NCBI GenBank assembly: GCA_017311185.1
Contig: JAESUZ010005534.1
Span: forward strand, 186,001-250,000
Direction: 5' to 3'
Source of the DNA: Proteles cristata cristata
Lineage: Eukaryota; Chordata; Mammalia; Carnivora; Hyaenidae
Length of the DNA stretch: 64,000 bases
Shown: positions 21,209 through 31,480 of the stretch, piece by piece
How positions within the stretch are numbered: the stretch's first letter is position 1
Layout of the letters: each line of letters opens with the position of its first letter
Notes under the pieces: generated by a model
What the model saw: the letters and a program-made list of their open reading frames with translations, nothing else
The model's database searches: none
What the model was told of the DNA's origin: nothing
Translations under genes and position numbers: made by a program

Positions 21209-21424
21209 CCCAGAGCCACAGAGGTGGCTCAGTTGGTTAAGCATCTGACTTTGGCTCAGGTCACGACTTCATGGTTCATGGGTTCGAGCCCCGCATCGGG
21301 CTCTGTGCTGACAGCTCGGGGCCTGGAGCCTGCTTCAGATTCTGTATCTCCCTCCCTCTCTGTTCCTCCCCTGCCTATACTCGTCTGTCTCTCAAAAATA
21401 AATAAAATTTTTTTAAGTTAAAAA
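21209..21424 (+). mobile_element. Feliform CanSINE with altered head
   Basis: The first bases are changed (AGCCACAGAGGTGGCTCAG), but box A TGGCTCAGTTGG, box B GGTTCGAGCCCC, CATCGGGCTCTGTGCTGACAG and CAAAAATAAATAAAATTTTT are intact. The perfect TSD is AAAAGAAATACCTCA at 21,194-21,208 and 21,425-21,439. The TSD starts with AAAA, as expected for an L1-endonuclease nick. Confidence 0.95.
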
Positions 21425-21439
21425 AAAAGAAATACCTCA

Positions 21440-21944
21440 GTCAGCTTTCTCTCTCCGCAAGTCTCATATCTGGTACACATATGGTCCGTAAAAAAAGACT
21501 CTTTCATCTTTTTACTCTGACAAGTTCTGCTTCCCTCTTCCACCAGCCATCTCCTCAGGAGATTCCTGCCCATGTTCTGCGGGCCCAGCAAGCAGCTCCA
21601 GCCACTGCACGTGCCTTCACGTTTCCCAAAGAGGAGGCAGTCAGTGTCCATAGTGTTTCCACTGAACTTCTCTAAGAAGGCTTTAGTGAAGAGGGAGCAC
21701 CCTCACTCCTCCCCACTGGCCAGGGGGTGGTCTGCTAACTTCCTAAACCCCTGTGTAGGTCACTGAGCACTTCATATCAGAATGTGGAGATTCTGCAGGC
21801 CTATTATCAGTCTACGTTCTCAGGCTTCAGATAAAATGGACATTAGAAGAGTTTCACTTTTACACCCTGTTAAACCAGGATAAACAAGAATACACTTCTG
21901 TGGGTTGGTGCTGGGTCAAGATAAAAAAAAGAGACCAGACCTTG
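21440..21944. other. Unique DNA, no feature recognised
   Basis: Short overlapping frames of 60-77 codons on both strands (21,418-21,766) show no recognisable motif. No promoter or splice evidence. Confidence 0.4.
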
Positions 21945-22197
21945 TAGGGAAGAAGGCAAAGTAGAAACAGTATGAAGGCAAAGAAACACACACCAAGATA
22001 TATCATGGCCAAACTTGTGAAAACTACAAGAAAAAAAATCTATCTTAAAGGTAGCTAAAGAAAAAAAAAACTCCTTATCTATAGGGGAAAAACAATTTGA
22101 AAGACACTGGATTTCTCATTGAAACCACCAGAGTCCAGAAGAAAATGACACAACATTTCTCAAGTGCGGAAAGAAAAGTTTATAAATCTAGAATCCT

Positions 22198-22398
22198 ATG
22201 GGGCCCCTGGGTGGCTTAGTCGGTTAAGCGTCCGACTTTCGCTTAGGTCATAATCTCGTGGTTCGTGGGTTCGAGCCCCACGTCGGGCTCTGTGCTGACT
22301 GCCAGCTCAGAGCCTGGAGCCTGTTTCGGAGTCTGTATCTCCCTCTCTCTCTGACCCTCCCCTGCTCACGCTGTCTCTCTCTCTCTCCTAGAAATAAA

Positions 22399-22433
<35 letters not shown>
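22198..22433 (+). mobile_element. Feliform CanSINE, youngest subfamily
   Basis: Head GGGGCCCCTGGGTGGCTTAG, box A TGGCTTAGTCGG, CTTTCGCTTAGGTCATAATC, box B GGTTCGAGCCCC, GACTGCCAGCTCAGAGCC, CCTAGAAATAAAT. The TSD AAATCTAGAATCCT lies at 22,184-22,197 and 22,434-22,447, perfect. The tail is an AAAT repeat of about ten units (22,391-22,437). Confidence 0.96.
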
Positions 22434-22435
<2 letters not shown>

Positions 22436-22482
22436 ATCTAGAATCCTGTAACCAGCAAAAATATCTTTCAAGAATAAGGTAA

Positions 22483-22712
22483 GGGGTGCCTGAGTGGCCC
22501 AGTCAGTTCAGCATCTGACTCTTGATTTTGGCTTGGTCATAATCTCATGGTCCATGGGTTCAGGCCCCATGTTAGGTGCTGAACTGACAGTGTGGAGGCT
22601 GCTTGGGATTCCCTCTCTCTCTGTCTCTCTCTCTCTCTCTAAGCACCTCCCCTGTTCTCTCCCCCCACCTCTTTAAAAATATATAAATAAACTTTAAAAC
22701 ACTAAAAGAAAA
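22483..22712 (+). mobile_element. Feliform CanSINE, old subfamily
   Basis: Head GGGGTGCCTGAGTGGCCCAG, GACAGTGTGGAGGCTGCTTG and a CT tract. The TSD AGAATAAGGT lies at 22,471-22,480 and 22,713-22,722. Box B is damaged (GGTTCAGGCCCC). Only about 35 bases of L1 separate it from the youngest-type SINE upstream. Confidence 0.94.
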
Positions 22713-22780
22713 AGAATAAGGTGAAATGAAGACATCTTCAGATGAAAGAAAACTAAGAAACTTTGTTGCCAGCAATGCTA

Positions 22781-23100
22781 TCCTGAAGTTAGTTAATTAG
22801 TTAGATGTTGTTGTTGTCATTGTCAATGTTGTTGCTTTTGTCATTGTTGGTTTTGTTGTTACAACAGCTGTTTAGTGTTTAGTTTATTCTCCTCATCGGT
22901 GTCACTGATATTCTCCTGATTCACATTTCCCAGTGTGTCTCCTCTCCTTACAGTAGGTAATGGGCAACCTCACTTACAGGTCAGGGGAGTGGAGGGCGGC
23001 CCAGGGCAGGGAAGGCATTGGCACTTCACGCAGACGGGGCAGGGGTCTGTCTGTCTGGAGGGCCTCGGCCCAGGGGCTGGCTTCCCCGAAGGAAGTTATT
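22781..23100. other. GTT-rich stretch and GC-rich patch between two L1 parts
   Basis: 22,807-22,862 is a GTT/GTC-rich simple repeat. 22,930-23,090 is strikingly GC-rich (GGGCGGCCCAGGGCAGGGAA) and does not resemble the L1 sequence before or after it. A pyrimidine tract and AG (CTCCTCTCCTTACAG at about 22,939-22,953) look like a splice acceptor, but no matching exon or donor context can be shown. Confidence 0.55.
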
Positions 23101-25332
23101 TACACCAAATTGAAATTATTAAAAATATCAACCTGGGAACATCAGGAAGAATAAAAAAAAACACAGTAAGAAAAAATAATGAGTAAAAGAAATGGACTTT
23201 TGAGTTTTGAGTTTTGTAAATTATGTCTGATGGTCAAAGTAAAAAGTATAACATGGCCTTATGTAGTTCTAAATATATGTAGAAGAAATATTTAAGAAAA
23301 TTATATTATAAATGAGAAAGGATTAAAAAAAGAGAGAAATAGGCTTCCACACTTTGCTCAAATCAATGGTATGATGATAGTAGCTTGTGATAAGTATGTA
23401 TGTACAGTGTAACACTTAGAGCAACCATTTAAAAAGTTATGCAAAGAGACCACTCAAAAGCATTATGAATAAATCAAGCTGAAACACTACAAAATGTTCA
23501 ATTAACCCATGGGCAGGCAGAAAAAAGAAAACAGAGACAAAAAAAAAAAAAAACCAGAGGGAACAAACAGAAAACAAACAAAAAACATTAAATGGCAGAC
23601 TTAAGCCCCAATTTATCAGTAATTAATCAGTTTCAGTTTCAGTAATCTAACACCAATTAAAAGAGATTAGCAGAGTGGATTTTAAAAAATGACTTAACTC
23701 TATGCTAAGAGAAACTAACTCAAATAAAGTTATATAGGCAGGTAGAAAGTAAAAGGATGGAAAAAAGATGTATCATGCAAACATTAATCAAGGGAGAGTT
23801 AGAGTGCCTCTATGAAAATCAGATAAAGTAGATTTTAAAGCAAAAAAAAATTAAAAGGGACAGAGAGCGATATTATTTAATGATAAAAGGGTCACTTTAC
23901 CAAGAAGACATAATAATCCTAAGTATGCATCCATGAAACAACAGAACTGGAAAATGTGTGAAGCAAAAACAGATAGAACTGAAAAGATAACTGGACAATC
24001 CACAATTATAGCTGGGGACTTCAACACTGCTCTCCCAACCGCCGATAGAACAGTTACATAGGAAGACAGCAAGGGTGCCGGAGAACTCGATAAGACCATC
24101 AACTATTACGATCAATAAACACTTTTAGGACTCCCCACCCAACACCACCAGAATATGCTTTCCCTTAAAGTGCTCATGAAGAAATACAAAGAAAGAACAA
24201 ATCCTGGGCCATAAAACAAACCTCAACAAATTTAAAAGAACTGAAACCAAAGTATTCTCTGACCACAATGGAATTAAACTAGGAATGGAATTAAACTAGG
24301 AAGCAATAACAGAAGGATAAAAAAGAAAATTTCCAACCACTTAGAACTCAAACAACACCCTTCTAAATAATACACGGATCAAAGAAAAAATCTGAAGGAA
24401 TTTTTTTTCAAAACCACACTGAACTCAAAGAAAATGAAAATAGAACATATCAAAATTTGTGGGACACAGCTAAAGCAGTGCCAAGAGAGAAATTTATAGC
24501 ATTAAATGCAAATGTTACAAGACAAGGAAGTCTCAAATCAATAATCCAAGCTCTTGCCGTATGAACTTAGAAAATTAAGAGGAAAATAATTCAACGCAAG
24601 TAGAAGGAGATAATGAAGATAAAAGCAGAAATCACTGAAATTGATAATAGAAAGACAAAAGAAGAAATCAATGAAAAAAGAATCACTTTTCCTTTCAAAA
24701 ATCAACAAAACTGACAAACCTCTAGGGGTGCCTGAGTGGCTCAGTGGGTTGAGCATTTGATTCTTGGTTTTAGCTTAGGTCATGATGTCCCAGTTATGGC
24801 TTCCAGCCCCACATTCCAGCTTGGGATTCTCTATTTCTCTCTCTCTCTCTCTCTCTCTCTGCCCCTCCTCCACTTGTGCTTTGTCTCTTTCTCAAAATAA
24901 ATAAATTAAAAAAAAAAAAAAACGACAAACGTCCAACAAGATTGACAAAGAAAAAAAAATAAGAGAAAGACATAAATTACCAGAATCAGGAATGACCTGG
25001 AGCCATTACTACAGACTACAGACAAAAGGGTAAGGAGGAAATGCTACAAATAACTCTACACACGTAAATTTGACAACTTAGAAGAAATGGGCCAATTCAT
25101 TAAAAAAAAAATGTGGGCACAGACTACCAAAACTCAGGAAAAGTAAATAAATAACAGTCCTACAACCACTGAGAAATTTAAAAGCATAAGTTAAAAATTT
25201 CCCAAAATACAAATCTCCGAGCCCAGGTGATTTCAGTTGAGAATTCTACCAAACATTTAAAAAATTAACGCCAATTCCACACAATCTTTCTCAGAAAACA
25301 CAAGAGGAGGAAACATTTCCCAATTCATTAAC
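23101..25332 (+). pseudogene. Old L1 inter-ORF region and ORF2 endonuclease remnant
   Basis: 23,200-23,640 fits the L1 inter-ORF/ORF2 start (AACATTAAATGGCAGACTTA). The endonuclease motifs survive as DNA: GDFNT (24,014-24,028) and SDHNG (24,258-24,272), the latter holding the conserved Asp-His. ATGGAATTAAACTAGGA is tandemly duplicated at about 24,268-24,302. Stops and frameshifts are abundant. A SINE sits at 24,725-24,920, and another L1 at 25,333 cuts the RT domain. Confidence 0.8.
24725..24920 (+). mobile_element. Feliform CanSINE with internal deletion
   Basis: Head GGGGTGCCTGAGTGGCTCAG and a tail with about 15 A. The middle is shortened: from CCCCACATTC it jumps to CAGCTTGGGATTCTCT, lacking the GGGCTCTGTGCTGACAG part. 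The flanks GACAAACCTCT and GACAAACGTCC give a TSD with small differences. Confidence 0.92.
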
Positions 25333-26110
25333 AAGCGTTGGCGAGGGTGTGGAGAGAAAGGAACCCTTCGTGCTCTGTTGGAAATGTAAATTGGCACAGC
25401 CACTGTGGAAAAACAATATGGAGGCTCCTCAACAAATTAAAAATAGAACTATCATACGATCCGGTAATTCCACTTCCTGGTATTTATCCAAAGAAAATAA
25501 AAACACTAAATCAAAAAGATATATGCATCTCTATGTTTATTGCAGCATTATTTACAATACCCACGATATGGAAGCAACTGAAGTGCCCAGTGATAGATGA
25601 ACGGATAAAGATGACGTGGTATATACAGACAATGGAAGCTGATTCAGTCATAAAAAAGAAGGAGATTTTGTCACTGCAACAACACAGATGGACGTACAGG
25701 GTAGTATGCTAACTGAAATTATTCAGACAGAGAAAGACATGATTTCACTTAGGTTTGGAATCTAAAATAACAAAACAAAGAAACAAACAAAAAACAGACT
25801 CTTAAATATTGAGAAGAAACTGATGGCTGCCAGCAGGGAAGTTGGTGGGGGGTGGGGGGAGGAATGGGTGAAGTAGATAAGGGGATTAAGAAGTACAAGA
25901 TTCCAGATATAAAATATATAACTTGTGGAAAAGACAAGTACAACGTAGGGAATATACTCAGTAATGTGGTAATTACGTTGTATGGTGGCAGATGGTGACC
26001 ACGCTTATTATGATGAGCACTGACTCACGTACAGCTTTGTTGAATCAATATGTTGTACACCTGAAATTAATATAACATTGGACATCAATTGTATTTCAAT
26101 TAAATAATTA
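25333..26110 (+). mobile_element. 5'-truncated L1 inserted in an older L1
   Basis: Contains the last part of ORF2: the frame 25,338-25,712 reads CGKTIWRLLNKLKIELSYDP, VIPLPGIYP, FTIPTIWKQLKCPVIDERIK, the well-known L1 C-terminal wording. This is followed by a 3' UTR with a G-tract (GGTGGGGGGTGGGGGGAGG, 25,844-25,862), ATGATGAGCACTGACTC and a T/A-rich end. It is far less decayed than its host. It interrupts the RT domain; a few tens of host bases appear to be lost at the junction. Confidence 0.87.
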
Positions 26111-27140
26111 GAGAAACAAATAAGAAAAATACAGTTAAAAGGAAAAACAAAAATCAAAAGCCCTCACGAAAAAGACATAAAAATTCTTAACAAAATTTTA
26201 TCAAATAGAATCCAGCAATATATAAAAAGAATTATACACCATAACCAAGTGAGATTTATTTCAGAGAGGCAAGTCTGGTTCAAAATCTAAAAATCAATAC
26301 ATGTAATTCAACAAATCAGGCTAGAGAAGAAAACTCACATGTCATATTAACAAATGCAGAAAAAGCATCTGACAAAATTCAACACCTATTCATGATAAAA
26401 ACTCTTCAGAAACATGGAATGGAGGAGTCTTTCTCAATTTGATAAAGAAAATCTAAAAAAGAAAAAAACCTCCAAAATTACAGTTAATGGTGAAAGACTG
26501 AAAGATTAAGAATAAGGCAAGGACGCCCACTCTCGCTGCTTCTATTCAACACAGTGTTTGAAGTTCTACCCAGTATCATAAGAAGAAGAAATAAAATGTA
26601 CACAAATTAGAAAGAAAGAAAGAGAACTGTCCTGCGTGCAGATGACATGATTGTGTACATAGAAAAACCCAAGGAATTTACAAGAAATCCACCTAGAAGT
26701 AATAAGTGAATTCAGCAAGGTCATGGGATAAAGATAAACATATAAAATTCTACTGTATTTATATAGACTAACAATGAACACATGGATACAAAAGTTTAAA
26801 ATACAGTATCATTTACAACTGCTTTAAAAAAAATACTTAGGTATAGATCTAACAATACATGCACAGGGTTTGTTTGCTGAAAATAAAAAAAAACACTGAT
26901 GAAAGAAATCAAAGAAGACCTAAATAAATGGAGAAACATTATTGTGTTCTTGGGTGGAAAGACTCAACAAAGTAAAGATTTCAATTCTCCCCCAAATTAA
27001 TACAGAAGTTCAACACAATTCCTATCAAAATCTCAGTATGATTTTTTGTAGGTACAGACAAAATCACTCTAATATGTATATGGAAAAGCAAAAGACACAG
27101 AACAGTTAAAAATTTTTGAAAAGAAAAATTAAAGTAGATC
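26111..27140 (+). pseudogene. Old L1 ORF2 reverse transcriptase remnant
   Basis: Resumes the interrupted ORF2: AAGAATTATACACCATAACC, ACAAATGCAGAAAAAGCATC and GGCAAGGACGCCCACTCTCG. The catalytic region retains ADDMIVY as DNA (26,638-26,658), although the preceding Phe codon and frame are disrupted. Continues to ATATGTATATGGAAAAGCAA, where an MLT1A LTR begins. Confidence 0.8.
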
Positions 27141-27540
27141 TATCAGTCTGCTAAGCCCCCCATAACAAAATAGCAGACTAGATGGCTCAAACAACAGAAA
27201 TTTGTTTTCTCATCATGCTAGAGGCTTGAGAGTCCAAGATCAAGATTCCAGCAGGGTTCAGCTTCCTGAGAGCTGTCTTCTTGACTTGCAGAGAGCCACC
27301 TTCTCACTATATCCTCACCTCCCAGACCCCTTCCTCTGAATGCACGTGCAGCGGGGAGATAAAAACCCTCTGCTGTCTCTTATATTGGATCCTATTTGAT
27401 CAGAGCGGCACCCTTATAACCTCATGTAACTTGAATGGTCTCCTTTTAGGCCCTATCTCCAAATATAGCCACCCTGGGGATTAGGGCTTCACCATAAGAA
27501 TTTAGGGAGTTGGGGATACAAAACCATTCAGTTCAAAACA
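27141..27540 (-). mobile_element. MLT1A-type MaLR LTR inside the old L1
   Basis: Read on the plus strand it runs TATCAGTCTGCTAAG, GATGGCTCAAACAACAGAAA, GAGTCCAAGATCAAGATTCC, TAGGCCCTATCTCCAAATAT and CCATTCAGTTCAAAACA, the reverse complement of an MLT1A LTR. Its presence shows the host L1 is older still. Confidence 0.8.
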
Positions 27541-27985
27541 GCAGGAGAAATCAGTTTACCTGATTTCAATATTACATAGTGACAGTAATCAAAACTGCGT
27601 GGAAAAAAGACTGCATGGTATTGGCAGAGAGACAGACACACATAGACCAGTGGAATGGAATAAAGAGTACAGAAATGGACACACATAAAACTTCTCAACA
27701 ATTTTTGGACAGAGGTGTAAAAGCAATGCAATGTCCCCTGAAAAGGCTGACACCTGAGAATGCGGGTGAAACGAGTCGACATCCACAGGCAAAAAATCAT
27801 AATAATAAACCTTGACCTAAGTCTCAGTCCTCATACAAAATTAGCTTCAAATGGATCACAAAGTTAAGTGTAAAACATGAAACTATTAAACTTTTATAGA
27901 CACTACTAAGTGCTCTGTGGTTAAGAAGGTTGTTTCTATAATCACGTGAGTGTGGAATGAACATTAACATAATAAAGACTTAAAA
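27541..27985 (+). pseudogene. Old L1 ORF2, after the LTR
   Basis: GAAATCAGTTTACCTGATTT, CATGGTATTGGCAGAGAGAC, ACCAGTGGAATGGAATAAAG and TAGCTTCAAATGGATCACAA continue the L1 ORF2 order interrupted at 27,140. The element fades near 27,980 without a clear 3' UTR. Confidence 0.72.
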
Positions 27986-28559
27986 AAACCCAAAATTAAA
28001 AAACCTAATTAACTGAAACATAATTTTCAAACACGGCCACAGAGTCCTTTTCCTTCCCTTTCTTTTCTATATCTTGTATTTTTCTTTCTTCTCTTTTCCT
28101 TTTACTTTTTTCTCAGGCGCACCTAGGAGCACCTAATGGAATACTGGGGGTCCACAGGACCCAGTGTGAGAGATGTTATTACAAGCAATCAGTTCTTTTA
28201 ACATAGGCTTCAGTTTTAAGTGTTCATTTGCGTTCCTCTCTCAGTTCCTACCTGGCTGTGTATGTGGATTTTGGCCAATTCCTGCGACCCCATCTGTCTT
28301 TCTCCTTGTGTTCTTAGTCATTCTTCCTGCACTGAATTCAGAGCTCCCAAGGGCAAGAACATTGTCTTCTTCCTCGGAGTCAATGGAGCACTTGCTCTGT
28401 ATCTACCTCCTTCCCTTCCCAGGTGCTCTTCTGAGTACAGACAGCATCATTCTGTTATTCCTCTGAACTGACATCTCTGTTGTTTCTGCCTTCTGCCAAC
28501 ATTCGACCTTCCCTTGGGGAACTAATCTCCCCACCCCCATTTGAATCATGTCATTCTCA
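27986..28559. other. Unique DNA with a pyrimidine-rich tract
   Basis: 28,045-28,110 is T/C-rich (CTTTCTTTTCTATATCTTG). The frame at 28,173-28,466 has hydrophobic stretches but no motif, no Kozak support and overlaps another frame; not called as a gene. Confidence 0.4.
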
Positions 28560-28995
28560 TGGTTACCCATTAGACATGGTCACCTCCCTGATGGGAGACC
28601 CAACATGGTCAATGAGAGTACCCCTCTGTCCCGGCCAAGGTGGTTGGTTCAGGGTATGCATAAGACCCAAATCGAGCTAGACAAAGCCTTTCCCTACCTG
28701 TACACTCTGGAGTTGGAAAAGGAGTCTTGCCTCTTAGGTCATAGAAAGGTGGGAAGATGTAAATCTGAGGTCATGTTACTAATTTTAAGAAAGCCTGTCT
28801 GTGGTAAGCAGAGGATAAAGCAATTCGGAGACAAGGAGAGTTAGGGAACAGAAAGCTTCGTGATGCTAGTCATTGAATCTCTAGCAATCCCTGTGGACAG
28901 CTCCACTCCCCGACTGACTCCTGCTTACTTTAGCTGAGATACTCAGCTTTGCTTAGGTGAGTTCAGGTTGGATTTCCATCACTGCAACTAAAAAA
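28560..28995 (+). mobile_element. Ancient LTR-like repeat, same family as 496-985
   Basis: AAGGTGGTTGGTTCAGGGTA, TGCATAAGACCCAAATCGAG and, at the 3' end, GTGAGTTCAGGTTGGATTTC ... CACTGCAACT correspond to the same order as the repeat at the window start. An A-run follows at 28,990. Confidence 0.45.
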
Positions 28996-29454
28996 AAAAA
29001 AAAATGGTTTCTATTCAGTTCCTCATTCATTCTTGATCACTCTAATAAGCAGTACAGATTAGAGTTTTTCATGTACCATTTTAACACATTTGAATACACT
29101 GAACACAGTTTTTACATTTTGATTTAAACTTGATTAGCTATCCAGATACCTACTGGGCTCCTCATGAACGGGTTAGAGAACAGATGTGCTTTGATGAAAA
29201 GGAGTCAGGAAAGGTCTGGAGCGGGAAAGGATGTCATGTAAGGATATGAGGCAGCCAGAGAGGAGCATGAGGACTGTAGAGCGTCGGGTGAAAAAGGGTC
29301 CCTTAAAAGAGATGCAGAAGAGAGTGATCTCTCAAATACATGTCAACTCTTCCAAAACACTATGTAGGAGGGAACCCGCAATGGTCAACCAGAGCCCTAC
29401 AAGAGCAGGGAGGGGAGAATAAAGTGTGGATGGACCCGGAAATTGGGGAAGGAG
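28996..29454. other. Unique DNA, no feature recognised
   Basis: AT-rich, then purine-rich (29,200-29,330). No supported gene. Confidence 0.4.
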
Positions 29455-29640
29455 TAAAAGACATTAACAGGTTTTCAGTACCAAATACGTGCCTGACACG
29501 GGGCTGGCTGTTTTAGGTGTATTATCTCTTAAAACCACAAAAGGCTCAAAAATGGCAAATAATTATTAGCCCCGGGGGGTGGGGTTAGGATCCAAACACA
29601 GATCTGTTTGCTCCCAAAGTCAGTGCTCTTTACACTCTGG
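29455..29640 (+). mobile_element. MIR SINE relic
   Basis: AATACGTGCCTGACACGGGG, GGTGTATTATCTCTTAAAAC, GGATCCAAACACAGATCTG and GTGCTCTTTACACTCTGG follow the MIR order. A G-run (GGGGGGTGGGG) has replaced the usual central bases. Confidence 0.65.
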
Positions 29641-30212
29641 TGTGGGCCTCTGTCCGGATTCCAGGATCTGCTCACTGGGAGAAGCTGGGGCTCGCCATTC
29701 AGGGCAGCAGAAGCAGGTCAGCTCCAGAGTGGCTTCACGGTCTCAACCCACACGCAGGGCTGCGTCTCTCTTCCGTGGAACGAATGAAACCCGGTAGTTT
29801 CTTTCTGGAAAGAATCCAGTAGTCTCCCCGTGGGCTGCTGGAGCCTAGGGCATCTGACGACCTGATAGGATTAGGGGTTGGGGGTGAGGGGAGATTTCTC
29901 TGGGGTTAGGCAGTCAAAAGCCGAAGAAGTGTTCGAGAAAGGCACCACTGTCCGCAGAGATGGGTGTGATCATAATCTTTTCTCTTCGTCCCCAGCAAAG
30001 CCAACGGACTATTTGCAATGAGGGGAAAAGTAAAAAGGAATAGCATTTTCATAAGGACTGGTTGACTCCGGAAGTAAGGAATCTGGTTCCATATTATATA
30101 ATCTAAAAATGCCCCCACCACCTACCCCCACCCCCACGCACAGGAGAAGGAAAGGGGAAAAAACCTCCCAGAAATCACACAGTCAAGGCAAATGCAGCGA
30201 AATGGCTCACTG

Positions 30213-30226
30213 GTTACTGTGGCAAC
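30213..30226. promoter_or_regulatory. RFX X-box-like motif
   Basis: GTTACTGTGGCAAC fits the RFX-family X-box (GTTRCC-N-GGYAAC type) with one central mismatch. One such match is expected by chance at low frequency; support comes only from nearby motifs. Confidence 0.35.
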
Positions 30227-30273
30227 CGACTCTTCCCTGCTCCGGCTGCTTATCCCACGATCCCTCTGTCACC

Positions 30274-30283
30274 CTATTTTTAG
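30274..30283. promoter_or_regulatory. MEF2-type site
   Basis: CTATTTTTAG is a perfect 10-base match to the MEF2 consensus (YTAWWWWTAR), 47 bases after the X-box-like motif. Function is inferred from motif identity alone. Confidence 0.35.
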
Positions 30284-30639
30284 ACTGAAGACAACGAATG
30301 AAAACGGCTTTAAAATATTTTTTTTCTTTTCTGTATGTTTAAGACATGCATAACCTTTTAAAAAAGACTCAGAAGCCTAAGCGCCAGTGCAGGGGCAAGT
30401 CCCCTCGTGCTGATACGAGGTGACCCTCATTTCTCTGAGACCTCGGACCACTGAGTGACGAGAGTGCTGGGTGTCTTATGAGTTAAGGGCCAACAAATGA
30501 GGAGGAGACATCTGAAAAGATTGGACCGGACGTAAAGAGTGTAGTCACATATGCAAAGTGAGGTGGAGAAGCAAGGTCATTGAAAATAATAATAAAATAA
30601 TAATTTTTGAGGCAAAAGAAGAGTTTTGAATGATCTGGT

Positions 30640-30770
30640 TAAAAGTGAGCATCTAGCTCACCTCGCCTTCACATTAATTTCCCTCACCTGTAAAATAAAG
30701 GGGATGATGGTCTTTCCGAATTTTGATGATCTCCAAGGCTCTTTAAAGCTCTCAAATCTATGATCGTGTC
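30640..30770 (-). mobile_element. MIR-like relic
   Basis: TTTCCCTCACCTGTAAAATA, GGGGATGATGGTCTTTCC and CAAGGCTCTTTAAAGCTCTC resemble a MIR-family element in reverse orientation. Confidence 0.55.
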
Positions 30771-31389
30771 ATTGTAAATGTTGGACTCATCAACCTTGCA
30801 AAGCAGTCAAATTGTAAGAATCTACTAGAGTTTTCCTGAGAAACAGCCCCAAATCTTGTTACAATTTTCATTTTGTTTCAGTTGCGATATTTGGGAAATG
30901 TTACTGCGGACTATCTCTCTCTTTTATTCTGAAGGAAACACAATTTAAAAAAAAAAAGCCTCTTATACTGGAGAAGATGAGAAATGGAAAAATGTAAATA
31001 CCTTTTCTTCCTATAAAATACTGAGTGAGCACAACAAACACCTAAGATGTTTTTAAGAGAAAAGTGGCCTTCTACAGTTCAATGGCAAATAAATTATCAA
31101 CTAAAATGCAAAGCAATAGGCTTGCTATGTGGCAGAAAATAGAGCAGGGCTGGAGGAAGGGAAAAGCTGGAAAATGCTCGCTGAGGGAGGAGAAAAATCT
31201 AAACTAGAAATAAGTCGCATGTTTTATTTAGTTGACTCCGCACAGTGGTGGAAAGGGGCCCATGTGTCCAGACGGATAGGGAAGCTCAGTAATAAGGGGC
31301 CTCCCCCACTCTTTCCCAGCTCAGGGCTGGGGAGAGAATCTTTCCCAGAGGTGGCTGATGGGGGATACTGAGGTACACTAGCTGAGGCC
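30771..31389. other. Unique DNA, no feature recognised
   Basis: An A-run lies at 30,947. The frames at 31,129-31,371 (plus) and 31,224-31,427 (minus) overlap and show no motif. Confidence 0.4.
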
Positions 31390-31480
31390 CAGAGCAGGGG
31401 TTCTCGATGTCCGTCATGCGTGAGCATTACTGAAGTGCTGGTTACAAGTGCAAAATCTCATACGTGGCACTTTGCAGTAA
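31390..31480. mobile_element. MER5-like hAT relic
   Basis: AGCAGGGGTTCTCGATGTCC, GAGCATTACTGAAGTGCTGG and CAAGTGCAAAATCTCATAC resemble one end of a MER5-type non-autonomous hAT-Charlie element. Confidence 0.5.

Larger units (their letters stand above)
21945..22780 (+). pseudogene. Old L1 ORF1 C-terminal remnant
   Basis: ACACACACCAAGATATATCA, AGCATTTCTCAAGTGCGGAA-like wording and TGTAACCAGCAAAAATATCT follow the ORF1 RRM/C-terminal order. Two SINEs interrupt it, at 22,200 and 22,483. Removing them restores continuity (AGAATCCTGTAACCAGC; AGAATAAGGTGAAATGAAG). This is the 5' part of a roughly 6 kb L1 ending near 27,980. Confidence 0.65.
29641..30639. other. Non-repetitive, motif-rich segment
   Basis: About 1 kb without SINE, L1 or LTR. 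It is GC-richer with scattered CpG at 29,640-29,800. It contains G-runs (29,873-29,905), C-runs (30,112-30,135), an RFX-like X-box, a perfect MEF2-type site and two overlapping small palindromes (30,391-30,420). No open frame of note. A candidate regulatory segment by motif content only. Confidence 0.45.

Noticed and set aside
25338..25712. 124-codon frame with good protein-like composition
   Set aside because: It is the C-terminal end of L1 ORF2 in a 5'-truncated copy, with no start codon context or promoter of its own.
28173..28471. Two overlapping frames with hydrophobic stretches
   Set aside because: Pyrimidine-rich DNA gives Leu/Phe/Ser-rich frames in any reading; no motif, no conserved start.
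29871..29910. TTAGGGG-like runs suggesting interstitial telomere sequence
   Set aside because: Only one or two units and no regular TTAGGG array; treated as G-runs instead.
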